In this document: piece after piece, positions 38,343 to 50,656 of the stretch
How positions within the stretch are numbered: position 1 is the first letter of the stretch
Layout: each line of letters opens with the position of its first letter
Origin: Psoroptes ovis
Taxonomy: Eukaryota; Arthropoda; Arachnida; Sarcoptiformes; Psoroptidae
Reading direction: 5' to 3'
Assembly: GCA_002943765.1 (NCBI GenBank)
Contig: PQWQ01000005.1
Location: 2,403,501-2,467,500 of the forward strand
DNA: 64,000 nucleotides
The notes under the pieces: generated by a model
Databases searched by the model: none
The model's input: only the letters and a program-made list of their open reading frames with translations
What the model was told of the DNA's origin: nothing
Made by a program: the position numbers and the translations under genes

Positions 38343-39707
38343 AATAATTAATAATTATAATCTTTAATAGTCCATAATCTTATCATATTAATTATATAAC
38401 ATTTAGTCATTTATAATAACGACAACATTTGCGTATCCTTGTCACAATGCTTGCAATTGTATTAGGCTTTTTTTTCGTATCCGAAGCATGTATTTGCATT
38501 TATATTCACATTTGTTGCTGTGCAACAACAACAAAAAAATTTGACAATTTCAATTATTATAATTGAATGTGAAATGTAAGGAAAAAAAACATCAAATAAA
38601 TTGAATGCAGATTAAAATAAAATAAAATGATGAATGAAAAATATGAAGATGCTAAGATAATAGGCGAGTTTTGTGAGATTTTTTTTTGTTTAATGAAATT
38701 TCCTGTATATCAAATTATCTCCTTGGATTATCATTAATATTAATATGATTTCGCTTATTAAATCTGTGTTGAAGCAGATGATTCATAAAAAATTTTTCAT
38801 TTTTCTAATATGATCAGGTTAATGTGATAAAGTTGATGTGATCATGTTGATATGATGACGATTTTGATGATGATGATGATGATGGCGGCATAAGCAAATA
38901 AATTGACATAAATCTGTGTTCATCGACCTAATTAATTTTCAGATTATGCAGGTTCATTCATTTTACCACTTGTCATTTTGGGTTTAATTCATTTTTAATT
39001 TTGATTTCGATCCTGAACAATTGCGTTTGAAACTGTCACAAATATTTGTTTCTCGATCATTTTTTTGATCCATAAACGTAAGTAATCAATTGAATTTTTC
39101 GATTTGTAATCATCAGCCCGTAATGAATCTTAAATCAATCCTCTTATGCTTTATCTTTTCTCTTAATCATTTTTTGTTCTGTCGAGAAGAAAAATTTGAA
39201 AAATTTCAAATTTTTCAATTTCAATTTCAGTTCAAAGAACAAACAATTAATGATGAAACAACGATGATGATGATGATGATAATCTTAACATGAGCATCAT
39301 CATTGTTTACCATTATTTAATGCGAGAACAGATGATGATGCGGAATTTTGTTTTTGAAAATAATTAAACTTTGAAATGAAAACTTTGAACTAATGATGCT
39401 CCTTGCGTATGATAATGAGAGATGGCAAGTTGAAGAGAGAGAGAGAGAGAGAGAAAGAAAATTGAAATTGAAATTAACTAAATTCATTTCCAAAATTCAA
39501 AGAAATCATTTCAAAGTTCATCAAAGATCAATGGCAATTGAATTGTGTGTTAGTGTACTGCTTTATATCTGTGTATTTTAATGAATTTTGAAAATTTTAA
39601 AATAATTCAAAGAAAATCATTTTTGAAAATTTCTTCGAAATATTTCAATTTACACTTTTGCTTTTGCAAGAAAATTTTCTTGGAAAAATTCCCATCACTT
39701 CATATGA
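38343..39707. other. Non-coding stretch
   Basis: AT-rich, with a GAT run near 38865-38885 and a GA microsatellite at about 39433-39455. No gene supported. Confidence 0.5.
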
Positions 39708-39787
39708 CCTTAGAACAGTCATTCTCAACCTTTTTTTTGCTGCGGCACACATTTAACGAGTTGAAAATCTGGCGGCACACAAAGGTC

Positions 39788-39915
39788 CGTCCGTATCAGA
39801 CGTATCCGAGGTCCAATTCATATAAGACGTACATCAGGTATAATTCGTATAAGACGTACGTCAGGTATAATTCGTAAAGAACGTACGCTAGGTACAATTC
39901 GTATAAGACGTGAAT
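39788..39915. repeat. 27 bp subterminal repeats of the hAT element
   Basis: Four to five diverged tandem copies of a 27 bp unit with core AATTCGTATAAGACGTACG, about 100 bp inside the left end of the transposon. Subterminal repeats of this kind are typical transposase-binding sites in hAT elements. The apparent ORF here with a nine-residue period is a by-product of the repeats. Confidence 0.7.
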
Positions 39916-40017
39916 TTAGTTATAAATATTTAATGGCAAAAATTTTTCATACAAAATAAATCTTATATATACTACAATTATCAAAAGATTAATTATAAAA
40001 TAATGAGAAAAATCTTT

Positions 40018-41889
40018 TCAATGTGAACTTTGGGCCTGGTGTTTCTTAATGATTTCATCTATATTTGGCCGCAAAGATGACAAAGCCACTCTTAAATCTT
40101 CTTCCACATTTGTCAATCGTGATCTTTTTTTATTCTTGATCGTGGCCAATGCTGAAAATCCATATTCGCATAGATAAGATGTTGAGAATTGCAATAATAT
40201 CTTTAAGGCTTTTTCTGATATGATTGGATATTGGCATTTGATGTTACACCAGAATGAATTAATTGATTCATTCTGGTGTTTTAAAATTAAATCACGATCA
40301 CTAGAGAGAGAAATGAGCTCTTCCTCTTCATTCAATGTAAGATCGTAAACAGAGGTGTCATTTATTTCGAAAGGGTTACGAACCCAATCAAATTTCTCAA
40401 TTTCTAGGTCTGGAAAATAATAATTTATTTTCTCTTCTAATACTGACAAATGTTCGACGACAATATCTTTGATGTTTTGATAATCGTCTTTCGGCACTGA
40501 CTCGAACTTGTCGAGTTTGCCAGCTTCGGCCCTCTTTTTCCACAACTTCAAATGTTTTTTGAATCCAAGAAGTTTATCTGTGGAATTCAGAATATTTTCC
40601 CCTGGCCCTTGCATGCTGGAATTGATATTATTCATAATTACGAATATATCAGCAAGGTATGCCAATTTGGTGCACCAGATTGGATTGTTTAATAAATTGA
40701 TAAATTCACAGTTTTTGTTCTTCTCAAAAAAAATCTTAAGTTCATCCTTCAATGCAAGTACTCTCGATAATACCTTGCCTCTCGATAACCACCTGACTTC
40801 AGTATGAAGTAGCAAAGACTCATACTTTGCGTCCATAGCTTTGCATAATTTTCTAAAAATTCTGGTGCTGCGAGGTCTTGATTTGATAAAGTTGACCATC
40901 TTTACACATTGATCCATGACAATTCTTAAATCTGATGGCAAAAATTTAGTAACAAGGGTCTCTCGATGCAAAAAACAATGAGTAAGTAATATATCTTGAT
41001 TCAGTTCTTTAACATGAGCTACAAATCCTTTTAGATGTCCAGTCATAGCTGGAGCACCGTCTGTGCAAATGCCAACACATGACTTCCAAGAAATATTGAT
41101 TTCTTCTAAATATGAATTGATTACTTGAAAAATATCTTTACCAGTTGTAGAATCAGGTAACTCCCGACAACATAAAAATTGATCAATTATATCGTTTTCA
41201 TGAATAAATCTAACGAATGCAATTAATTGAGCACTTCCTGTAATATCTGTTGTTTCGTCGACTTGTAGAGCGAAATTCGAATTTACAAGAACTTTAGCAG
41301 TATTTTGCTCAATATTTTCAGACATATCTCTAATTCTGCGATGGATTGTATCATTTGAAAAAGGTATTTTGCAGATTTCATTCTCAGCTGATTCACCAAA
41401 CATTCTTTTTACGATTTTGCGACAAGCAGGAATAATAATTTCTTCAGCCAAAGTATGAGGTTTCAACTTTACAGCAATCAATTCAGCTATTTCGTATGAA
41501 CATATTTGAGCCTTTTTAGACACATATTGTTTTTCAAAAGCTTTTGTTTGCTCAATTCTTGATGATAAAGACCTTTCGAAGTAGCTTTTATCTTTCTTTG
41601 AAAGCGAAGGATGATTTTTAAGCAAGTGACGCTGGAGTTTGCTTGGAACCATAGCACTATTTGATAATTTTAAACCACATATCAGACACTCGGGAACAAC
41701 TGTATCATTTTCGATTGTAGAGGTGAATCCAAATTTTAAAAAATCATTTTTATATTTTCGATGGACAACGTGTTTTTTTACGCGTTGTTTTTTACTTGGG
41801 CCGGGAGTGGACTCATTGACTTGGTCCCTAACACTATCATCATCACTATCATCATCAATAAAATTTTTTCTTTTTAACCATTTATCCAT
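40018..41889 (-). CDS. hAT transposase (ZBED5/FAM200-like), intact
   Basis: One ORF of 623 residues fills most of the transposon at 39716-42458. Residues 68-93 form a BED-type zinc finger (C68, C71, H88, H93) for DNA binding. The RNase H-like catalytic core shows D211 in VDETTDIT, D277 in CTDGAPAMTG, and E575 in CEYGFSALATIKNKKRSRL. C305/H308 (CFLH) and R366-W367 (EVRWLSRGKVLSRV) are the other conserved hAT positions. The C-terminus is the hAT dimerisation domain. These proteins excise and reinsert the element in the nucleus and leave 8 bp duplications. Everything needed for activity appears present. Domesticated relatives exist in vertebrates, but target duplication and inverted repeats show this is a transposon copy, not a host gene. 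Confidence 0.95.
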   Translation of the reverse strand: MDKWLKRKNFIDDDSDDDSVRDQVNESTPGPSKKQRVKKHVVHRKYKNDFLKFGFTSTIENDTVVPECLICGLKLSNSAMVPSKLQRHLLKNHPSLSKKDKSYFERSLSSRIEQTKAFEKQYVSKKAQICSYEIAELIAVKLKPHTLAEEIIIPACRKIVKRMFGESAENEICKIPFSNDTIHRRIRDMSENIEQNTAKVLVNSNFALQVDETTDITGSAQLIAFVRFIHENDIIDQFLCCRELPDSTTGKDIFQVINSYLEEINISWKSCVGICTDGAPAMTGHLKGFVAHVKELNQDILLTHCFLHRETLVTKFLPSDLRIVMDQCVKMVNFIKSRPRSTRIFRKLCKAMDAKYESLLLHTEVRWLSRGKVLSRVLALKDELKIFFEKNKNCEFINLLNNPIWCTKLAYLADIFVIMNNINSSMQGPGENILNSTDKLLGFKKHLKLWKKRAEAGKLDKFESVPKDDYQNIKDIVVEHLSVLEEKINYYFPDLEIEKFDWVRNPFEINDTSVYDLTLNEEEELISLSSDRDLILKHQNESINSFWCNIKCQYPIISEKALKILLQFSTSYLCEYGFSALATIKNKKRSRLTNVEEDLRVALSSLRPNIDEIIKKHQAQSSH

Positions 41890-42466
41890 TTTTGTAAGAA
41901 TCTGGTAAAATAAAACTAATATTACGGTAACATTTGAAAAAATGACTCAAATATTACCTTTGATTATTAAATTAATGATAAATCTCAATTTTTAATTCAC
42001 TTGTAATTTAAGAATATGTAAAATTAAAACTTTTTGAAATTATGAAACTTTCAGTCAAAATTCGAATTTGGATTTTATGGAATTCGAATTCGAATTTAAT
42101 GCTCAGCTTTAATGACTAAGCGTGCGCATTGGCTCGAGATTCTCGGTGAGATGCGTTCAAAGCGCAAGTGTTAAATCAAAGTAGCATTCAGTTGAGCGCA
42201 ATAAAAACAAAATAAAGACAATTGAAAAACTGTGTAAATTCTGCTATTATCTATTACTTCTAGTATTTCCCGTGCAAAGAGTGATAGCGTCACTCAATTC
42301 TTGAAGATTGCTTTCTTGGTAATCTCAATTTGTTTGAAATGCATTTATCATGATATAATTTTCATAATATCAAAATTATTTTTCACAAAATTTCGCGGCA
42401 CATTTTTAAAATTTCGCGGCACACCAAAGTGCCGCGGAACACTGGTTGAGAATGACTGCCTTAGAA

Positions 42467-43795
42467 GGTCAAACAATGTTGTGTGTGTTCAAGGCCAAAG
42501 TATGCATTTCAATTCAATTCAATCTTTGTCTTTCGATTTTGCCCTGAAACAAAATATTTTCCAGTGAAACTTAAAGTTTGAAAATCGCAAGGTACATACA
42601 AGGCACACATGTGTATGTGCGCTGTCCATGATAATTGGCCACCAATCTTCACCATCAGCAGCAACAGCAACCACCAGTGACCATATCAAAAACAAATAAC
42701 CAAAAGTGAATGGCGACCATAAAGCGAGGGAACCTGATAGAAATAAAGCCTTCATATGAAAACCTGTTATGACCTATTCAAAATCATTTGAAGAAAATTC
42801 AAAAATTTCAAAGAAATTTTTTGTTTTCATTCAACCAAGGTTCACCTTTGAAACAACCAACCGAATCCTCAGCCAAATCTTCAACCGAAATCAAAATCAA
42901 TCGGCGGTGGGTCTTCGATTTGCTTGTCGTTGTTGTATCGTCGTATCGTCGTCAATAATCATTCGAGGTATGTGGTTTGTTTGTTGGTTTTTTATGATTT
43001 CAATTTTACCTTTTCAATTTTACAGGTGAACATTAGCGTGCATACAATGTATACCTGTGTATATCTGAGTGAAAAGCTACCATTTTATTTTTGTTTAAAA
43101 TCAATGATATCATTGAATTCAAATCAATTTGAATAAGCTTTTTGATTTTCTTTGAAATTGAAAATCAAAGCTTAATACCTGATATTTCGACTACTTTCGA
43201 AGAAAATTTCAACGACTTTTTCTTCTTAGAATGATTGATCATACCTAAGAATACAATGCTTGTACGGTGAATACCTAAGGTATATACCTTATTCATATAT
43301 TTGTGTGTATGCATTGAGAATTGAAAATTAGAGAATTCACCTTAATGTATATCAACCAAACCAAACCACTGAACATACCAATGGTACATACCCTGCCGTC
43401 ATTGTACAGGTTGTGTTCACCAGTTTTACATTCTTCGGCGATCAACGATTCTGACCAAACAACATTGTATTCATTTGATTTGTATGCATTTAATATTAAA
43501 TTATTTCAAGTTTTTTTTTCACCATTCTCAAGTCACTTCATTCATGATTTAATTTATTTTTTTTGAAATTTTGATAAGTTTTGAAGTTCAAAGTGAATTT
43601 AAATTTACATCAAATTCTAACCGATTGTGTGTGTGTAATACTGTGTACATATCATCGTGTTTTTGATCAAAATTAATTAATTGCTTCGTTCGAATCGATT
43701 AATTTGAATCATTTAATTTGTTGATTGTTTATTCAAAAGCCACATTGAAATTGAAATCATCGAAATTAAAGTAATCGTTGTTCTCATTCGAAACA
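42467..43795. other. Non-coding, upstream of the membrane protein gene
   Basis: No supported gene. Short ORFs (for example 42769-43136 in two frames) lack domain features. The promoter and 5' UTR of the gene starting at 43796 should be at its right end. Confidence 0.45.
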
Positions 43796-46700
43796 ATGGC
43801 CAAAAATCAATTCATATTTGAAGATTCAGAAGTTGATCTAAGTGATAATATCGAGAATAATGAACAAGTGATATCAATAACTGAATCGTCATCATCAATG
43901 ATGACAACAACAACGCCAACATCATTACTATTTGATACAACAATAAAACAATTGCTAATCGATTCATTCATTATGAAAAATAATCAAACATCAATGATAA
44001 TGAACGATAATGATTTAGATATTGATAATGGTGAACAATCGATACCAACGACAACAACAATATCGTCAATATTATCATCAACAAATTTATCAAATCAGGG
44101 ACAATCATTCGAAAATATTAATAATAATTCATTTAATGAAATCAATTCAAATCCTGATAAAATATCAACAATTAATGATTATATAAAAATATTGGAAATT
44201 TTAATACAAATTTCGATCGATTTCTATAATGAATTGGATGCATTTTCATTGATAATGATTTCGATGGCCACAACGATATTCATAATTGGTATTTTATTTA
44301 TATTTATTCAATGTTATTGTTGTCGTCATTGTAGATCATCATCATCACAATTAATAATAAGGTAATTTTTAATTATTTTTCAAATTTCAATTATTCAAAT
44401 TGCATTGCGCTGCATTATTTTGATTGATCTATGATAAATCGATCAACGATTGTCAACAAACATTTGTCAAACTCATTTTCCAAAATCTGATCTTGAAATC
44501 TTGAAATTTCATTTCAAAACAAACATCATCATCCACATTTGATTCATTCATCCATTATTTTTGCCTATTATGATCATCAATTACTAGGTCATTATATGAT
44601 GATCTTTGTATGAACTAGAATAAATTAAATCGTAACTTCAATAGTCAACAAAGGCTTGCGCATATTTCCATCATCATATGTATGATCGTGATCTTCTTCA
44701 TGTTTTGTTTCATGTTTACGTTTCTTGCATTCACAGCATTGTAAGCCAGCAATTATTGAATCATTCAACTTTTAATTCTTGTTTTTTTTTACTTCAGTTA
44801 TGATAGATGATTGCAATTATGATAGATTATGAATTTTCATATATGAATGCTCCGAATACATTTCCGCATTCTCCCTGTTTTTTTTCCACAATTCCTTTGG
44901 TTGTGATTACATTATTTTTCATTTGTCTGAATTAATGTGTTCGATGCGGTGAGGTCGAAATAATCATTATTTTCTTGGAAAAAATGACCCTTTCAAATAC
45001 CTTTTCGGACGACCCTTTGAAATAGATCATTATGCGATGTGAATAATAATGATGATCATTGCTCGATTTATGTTATTCTTGTGAATATTTTTGTGATAAT
45101 GATTGAATTCACTGGATTATTCGAGATTTGATTCACGATTTTCTAATCACATTTTTCATCTGATTTTGATTAAAATTTAGTGATAAAAATAAAAATATCG
45201 ATACAATTAGTTGGCTTGAATATCGATTAGATCGTACAAAACTCGCTAAACATGATAGTTTTCGGCAGCTATCATCAATTTCGACATCGATCAATACGAA
45301 CAATGATAATGAAACAGCTACAACATCGCCATCATGGACGTCAAAATCTGATCATAAATTGATGAAAAAATGCGATGATAATAATCAAAAATTATCATTT
45401 TGGCAAAAATCAAATTATTATTGCCCGAATAATCGATCAAAGTCATCGCTATCGCCAAAGAAACATCAATCATATCAGCAGCCAAAATTTAATTATATTC
45501 CAATGAATCCACCATCACCGCTTTCGACACCATTATCAACGATATCATCCTCATCATTAAAACTGTTCGATTATTATCAACCATTTATCAATGATCATTA
45601 TAATGGCTATTATTTACATTCAATGAATAATCTGAATCATAATAATCGTTGTAATTATTTTTATCATCCATATTTATATCATCAACAACAACTACAACAA
45701 AATAATTATCGTAATAATTTAAAAGCATCAAATTTGTTATTATATAATCAACGAAAACAATCAAACGATTCGGATCAATTATTTTTATTGAATAAAAAAT
45801 CCAAATTATCATCATTATCGCAGCCAATATTGGTCGCAAATGATGATTATAATGTGAAATTGATGAAATCAATCAGTAAAAATGATAAATTAATGAAGAA
45901 ATTAGATAATAAAAAGAAAAAGGGCACCAAAATCAAAGATAATCGCAAACGAGCGTTGAAAACAAACAGAATTAAATCAATATTTTCAAAAAATAACCTT
46001 AATAACAATAAAAAACATTATTATCCGAATCAAAATCAAAAACATCATAGTTCAATTGATCTGCAGCCATTTTTCACCGCATCATGTATCAATATACCAT
46101 TATCACAATCATCATTATCGACTGTTGCATCGAAAAAAATGTTACTAACTTCACGAAATTCCAAAAGTGATAATGATAATAATGACGTTGAACCGATGTA
46201 TGATGATAATGATGATTATGAAATACAAACAGTTGAAATGAATTTACAGTATTCAGATGATAATGATTCAGTCAATAATGATGATGATCGTGATGAAATA
46301 GATGGTAGAATCAATCATGTGAAAGCCAAAATTGTAAATGAAAAGCAAAAATCAAATGCGGATAAATTGAATAATCATTATTATTGTCATTACAATCATC
46401 AATCGTTAACATTGCCAAAATCAATTCATATCAATAATAATAATTATAATCAACAGCAACAAAATAATCATCAACGAAGACAACGACAAATTTCAATGAA
46501 TAATTTGTGAGTAAAATTTAATTGTTCAATTCTTTCAATTATTAATTGTCATATATCATTTATCTAATAGCAACGAACCAATACGATCATCAAAATCCTA
46601 TCATAATTTATTATATGAATCAAACGATAAAACTATGAACTATTTCAATAATTATCATTATTACAATGACGATCGCTTTGATAAACAATGTACAACATTT

Positions 46701-46817
46701 CAAAAGCCGATTACGATTATGGTAAAGAAAATCGATGATAATAACGATGATTTTGATGATAATGCATTGATGATGAATACACCTGCAAATGATTTGGAAC
46801 AAATTATACGATTGTAG
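43796..46817 (+). CDS. Single-pass membrane protein, family unknown (3 exons)
   Basis: Exons 43796-44361, 45181-46506 and 46571-46817; both junctions join in phase (AG+T, TT+C) and give 712 residues. The start is the ATG at 43796 in the favourable context AAACAATGG. There is no signal peptide. A Ser/Thr/Asn-rich segment is followed by one strong transmembrane helix near the end of exon 1 (FSLIMISMATTIFIIGILFIF), then a Cys cluster (CYCCRHC) suited to palmitoylation just after the membrane. The long C-terminal part has a Lys/Arg-rich stretch (DNKKKKGTKIKDNRKRALK), acidic Asn/Asp runs and Tyr-rich segments. Topology is probably N-terminus outside and a long disordered cytoplasmic tail. I recognise no family and propose no function. 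Confidence 0.7.
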
Positions 46818-47027
46818 AAATTATTGATTTTTGAAATTCAAATTAATTTAAATCAAAAATTCTAAAATTGTCAAACAATTTTATTGTAAAATAAAATAAA
46901 ATTAGGAAAATGCATTTTTGAAATTTAAATAATATTTGTCCATTATTTTTCAAATTGATGATCATAAATTGAATGAATTAATCATGAATAAATATAAGTT
47001 CTTCACCATCATTGTCCATTTAATCTG

Positions 47028-48760
47028 TTAATGAAAATGTTTCAAATAAAAATTCGATACCATAATGAATATGGTCAGATATACTAATATTACCTAAGAA
47101 TAACATCAAATTAAATTGAAATTTACATATATTGATTAGAAATTTGATCAAATCATTGAATATTGAATAGTTACAAACCTTTGATAATGTTTTAAATGAA
47201 ATACTGCCTAAAAAACTGAATGTAAAACAATATTGTTCACCTTTCAGCAAATAGTAATAAAGATTTGAATATTTTAATTTTAATCTTAAATTTGATGTTA
47301 TAAATATAATTAATTTTGGTAATTGATATTTCATATATTCTAAATACACAACGATCAATGCTAATGATGATGGAAATATTATTATACAAATAGAATTCAT
47401 TTCCATTAAATATGAATAAATAAATCGTAGATAATAATTCATTTGACCAAATGTTAATAAACATAATAACATTACATTTGTTGGTAAACAAACTATCAAT
47501 GCTTTACAAAATGCATTGCTCCAAGTTTCATTGTTTATTTTAAATATAATTGATGTTAAACGTATATGTTCATTTATGATATAAAACGAGTTCCAATTAC
47601 ATAATTGTTTGTCAAATTTTTCTTTATCATTGATATCATCATTGATATTGCTGTAATGATTGGTCGGAAAATTTTTTCGTATAAAATAAATTAATGATGA
47701 AAATTTTTTATTCAATTTTCGTACACAAAAACAATAAACAAGTGACATGATTGTTGTTATGTGTGTGGTCAATAAAGATATTTGTACTAAAGTCATTGAA
47801 CAATTGAATAATAATACAATTTCAATTGAAAACATTATCCATTGAATCCAATGTAAATTGTATTCAATTTTTTGAAATTCATTTGTAAAATGTATAGCAA
47901 TACCCGAAAAGACAATTACTGAAATATTAATTAAACAGAATAATATGAGAATAGAAAAGAATTTCAAAATTTTCAACTTACGTAACAAAATTTCAAACAT
48001 AATATTCAATTTTTCTTGTAAAATCATATGAATTATTAGATAACCACGTTCACGATCAGATAATTTAAAGAAAAATTGCATTCGATTTTCGCCAAATGAA
48101 CGATTAAATTTTCTCATATCAATCCATGATTCAATCCATGAACGTAGCCAATAATATTTTTCAAACAATTTCAAACAAAATTTCGATACTAATACTTGAT
48201 TATTTGGATCATTATTAAATCTTTCTTTCATATATTTTGATTGATTTTGTTTAATTGATTTTCCAATCAACATTTTATTACGATTATTTAAATAATGTTC
48301 ATAATTATTGACCATAACATCATTCAATAGTTTAAATGTTAATTTTTTATTAATATCATTGCCATCATTGGCATTATTGATTTTATCAAAATGATAATAT
48401 GCATCATAACCAATGAATAATACTAAAAATGCTAAAAAATATAATATGAAAAAAAAATCCACCATATATTTCTTGATTTGAGTGATAATATTTGAAAAAA
48501 TAATCATAATCATAATAAAGTTTAAATTCATTCATAGAATAATGATAATAATAATAATAATTATCCAAAAATATATATAATAATGATCTTAATAAATAAA
48601 ATTTTATTATAAACAATTCAATATTATAAAATAATCTTAATCTTTTATTCGTAGTTTGATATTGATTTTGATCATCATGATTGTGATGATGATTATGATG
48701 ATAATAATTATATAATTGTTTTATTTGTCCATAACTTAATCTATGCAAATAAAAATACAT
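47028..48760 (-). CDS. Gustatory-receptor-like 7-TM protein, copy 1 (one frameshift)
   Basis: Exons on the minus strand: 48760-47982, 47918-47179 and 47093-47028; introns of 63 and 85 bp, about 528 residues. The first exon needs a change of frame inside an A9 run (48449-48457): eight A would keep it open. Up to seven hydrophobic helices are visible. Family marks shared with the copies at 49403 and 60290 are LSYGQIKQ near the start, FYEKFYW-like and SWIDMRKF, WIQWIMFSIEIVLLFNCSM, YCFCVRKLNKKF, IFPSSLALIVVYLEY, LKYSNLYYYLLKGEQYCFTF, and a last exon VILVYLTIFIMVSNFY. Intron positions, the short last exon with the final helix, and size fit the arthropod chemoreceptor (gustatory receptor) superfamily, but the TYhhhhhQF signature is only approximate. 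Possible pseudogene if the frameshift is real. Confidence 0.55.
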
Positions 48761-49242
48761 TGTTTTTCAATGGTATTGGTTTTGGTGAATTATTTTGATT
48801 ATTATTGTCGAATTTCAAAATGGATTCATTCGTTTATTTTGATTTATTTCTTTGGAAATGCCTGTCAAATATCCTTGGTATCTGAGGCGAACATTGTTGA
48901 ATAATTTCTTCAATATTTTTGTTTACTTTACTTTCGAAACGTAGAATATTAAATTAAATTGAATTAAGCCAAAATGCAATGGAATTTAGCTGCTGATCAA
49001 TACAATGTTTGTATTGTAAACAATTTCTCATTTCTTTTTCTTTTTGAAAAATCTTCATTCCTTCATTTCAACTTCATTGATTTGTTTGTTAGATTTTGAG
49101 GAATATTAAATTATTTATCAATGAAAAATTTAAAGAATTAAAAATTTTTTTTTCCATTTTTCAAATGAATTTTAACCATGATTTTATTGATTTGTAAGGT
49201 AAAAAAACTTTAAAGTTGCATTAAAATTGTACAAAATTGTAT

Positions 49243-49322
49243 TGGACTGTCCGGAAAGTTTGCCACGATTTTCAATGAGACATTTCTATTGAATAAACTG
49301 GCGTGAACTTTTCGGACAATGG
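49243..49322. repeat. Hairpin repeat copy 8
   Basis: The left arm GGACTGTCCGGAAAGTTTG and the right arm GTGAACTTTTCGGACAATGG are imperfect complements with about 40 bp between them. It lies just downstream of receptor copy 2. Confidence 0.65.
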
Positions 49323-49402
49323 CAGCAAAAAAAAAATGCTAAACAAAAATGGCAGATAGTTTTCAATGATTTCATGATTATGCAAGATTTGAAAGAGTTG
49401 AT

Positions 49403-50656
49403 TTAATTTTGAAAATTTTTAACATAAAAATTCGATATCAATATGAATGTAGTCATATAAACCAATATCATCTGTGTATTTCAAAAAAAACGAACAATGA
49501 ATGGATTGAAACGAATGTAAGAAAATGAATCAATATTAAAAATTAATAAATAATTAATCACGTTTTTAATTAATCAATTTAATTAATTAATTTATGAATT
49601 AAATAATGATACAAACCTTTGATAATGTTTTAAATGAAATACTGCCAAGACAAGCGAATGTAAAACAATATTGTTCACCTTTCAATAGATAATAATAAAG
49701 ATTTGAATATTTTAATTTTAATGATAAATTTGTAATAAATAATATTGTTTTTGGTATATAATATTTTATATATTCTAAATATATAACAATCAATGCTAAT
49801 GATGATGGAAACAGTATGAAACAAATTGAATTCATCATTAATGTATAGAAATACGTATATTTTTGATAAAAATTTAAATGACCAAATTTTAATAAACACA
49901 ATAGCATAACATTTAATGGTAAACCAATCAATAATGCTTTACAAAATGCATCACTCCATGTTTCATCGTTGATTTTAATTAAATTTGATGATAAACGAAT
50001 ATGTTCATTTAAAATTGTTTTTAAATGATGATCAAATATTTGTTTCTCTATTTGTCTATAATAATTGATACGATAATATTCATTTGAATAATAGTAAAAA
50101 TAATTTTTTTGAATATAATTGGTTATGGAAACGAATTTTTTATTCAATTTTCGTAGACAAAAACAATAAACAAGTGACATAATGGTTGTTATGTGTAAAG
50201 TTAATAACGATATTTGTAATAAATTCATTGAACAATTGAATAATAATACAATTTCAATTGAAAACATTATCCATTGAATCAAATGGAAATTGTATTCAAT
50301 TTTTTGAAATTCAATAATAAAATAAATGAGAATACCTGAATAAGAAAATGCTGTGAAATGAATTAATTAAAAATTGATCAAAACTAAAATAATGACATAG
50401 AAAAATTACCCAAAAATAAATGTATACCCAGATTGAATCTTTCTTGCATAATCATGTAAATGATAAGATAAATACGTTCACGAATAGATGTTTTTGAAAA
50501 AAATTTCATTGGATTTTCACGGAATGAACAACGATGAAATTTATCCATTTCAAACCAAGATTCAATCCATGCACGAAACCAATAAAATTTTTCATAAAAT
50601 ATCACTAAAAATTCATTTGATTTCGATATCGAATTTCGACAAAATCTACTTTTCAT
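49403..50656 (-). pseudogene. Gustatory-receptor-like protein, copy 2, 5'-truncated
   Basis: Minus-strand exons 50656-50410, 50335-49617 and 49471-49403, with the same intron positions and phases as copy 1. Homology starts near FYEKFYWFRAWIESWFEMDKF, so roughly the first 170 residues of the family are missing; the sequence upstream of 50650 is unrelated. Everything after that is open: WIMFSIEIVLLFNCSM, YCFCLRKLNKKF, FPSSLALIVIYLEY, LKYSNLYYYLLKGEQYCFTF, and the last exon ILVYMTTFILISNFY. It lies 0.7 kb from copy 1 on the same strand, a tandem duplicate. Probably a truncated pseudogene, unless a far upstream exon supplies the start. Confidence 0.6.

Larger units (their letters stand above)
39716..42458 (-). 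mobile_element. Complete hAT transposon, apparently intact
   Basis: It has terminal inverted repeats CAGTCATTCTCAACC at both ends and an exact 8 bp target duplication, CCTTAGAA (39708-39715 and 42459-42466). Inside is one uninterrupted transposase gene on the minus strand. Total length is 2743 bp. The perfect target duplication and open transposase suggest a young copy. The 186 bp MITE at 6574-6759 has the same ends. Confidence 0.96.

Noticed and set aside
39581..39877. Plus-strand ORF of 98 residues with a nine-residue repeat
   Set aside because: It crosses the transposon border and the 27 bp subterminal repeats; not a gene.
45588..45872. Minus-strand ORF within the membrane protein gene
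   Set aside because: Antisense of Asn/Tyr-rich coding sequence; no support.
47094..47178. Receptor copy 1 ending by read-through of its last intron (stop at 47020)
   Set aside because: Splicing at AAAG|GTTTGT and TTAG|GTA gives a final helix matching that of copy 2 in the same place, so the spliced end is preferred.
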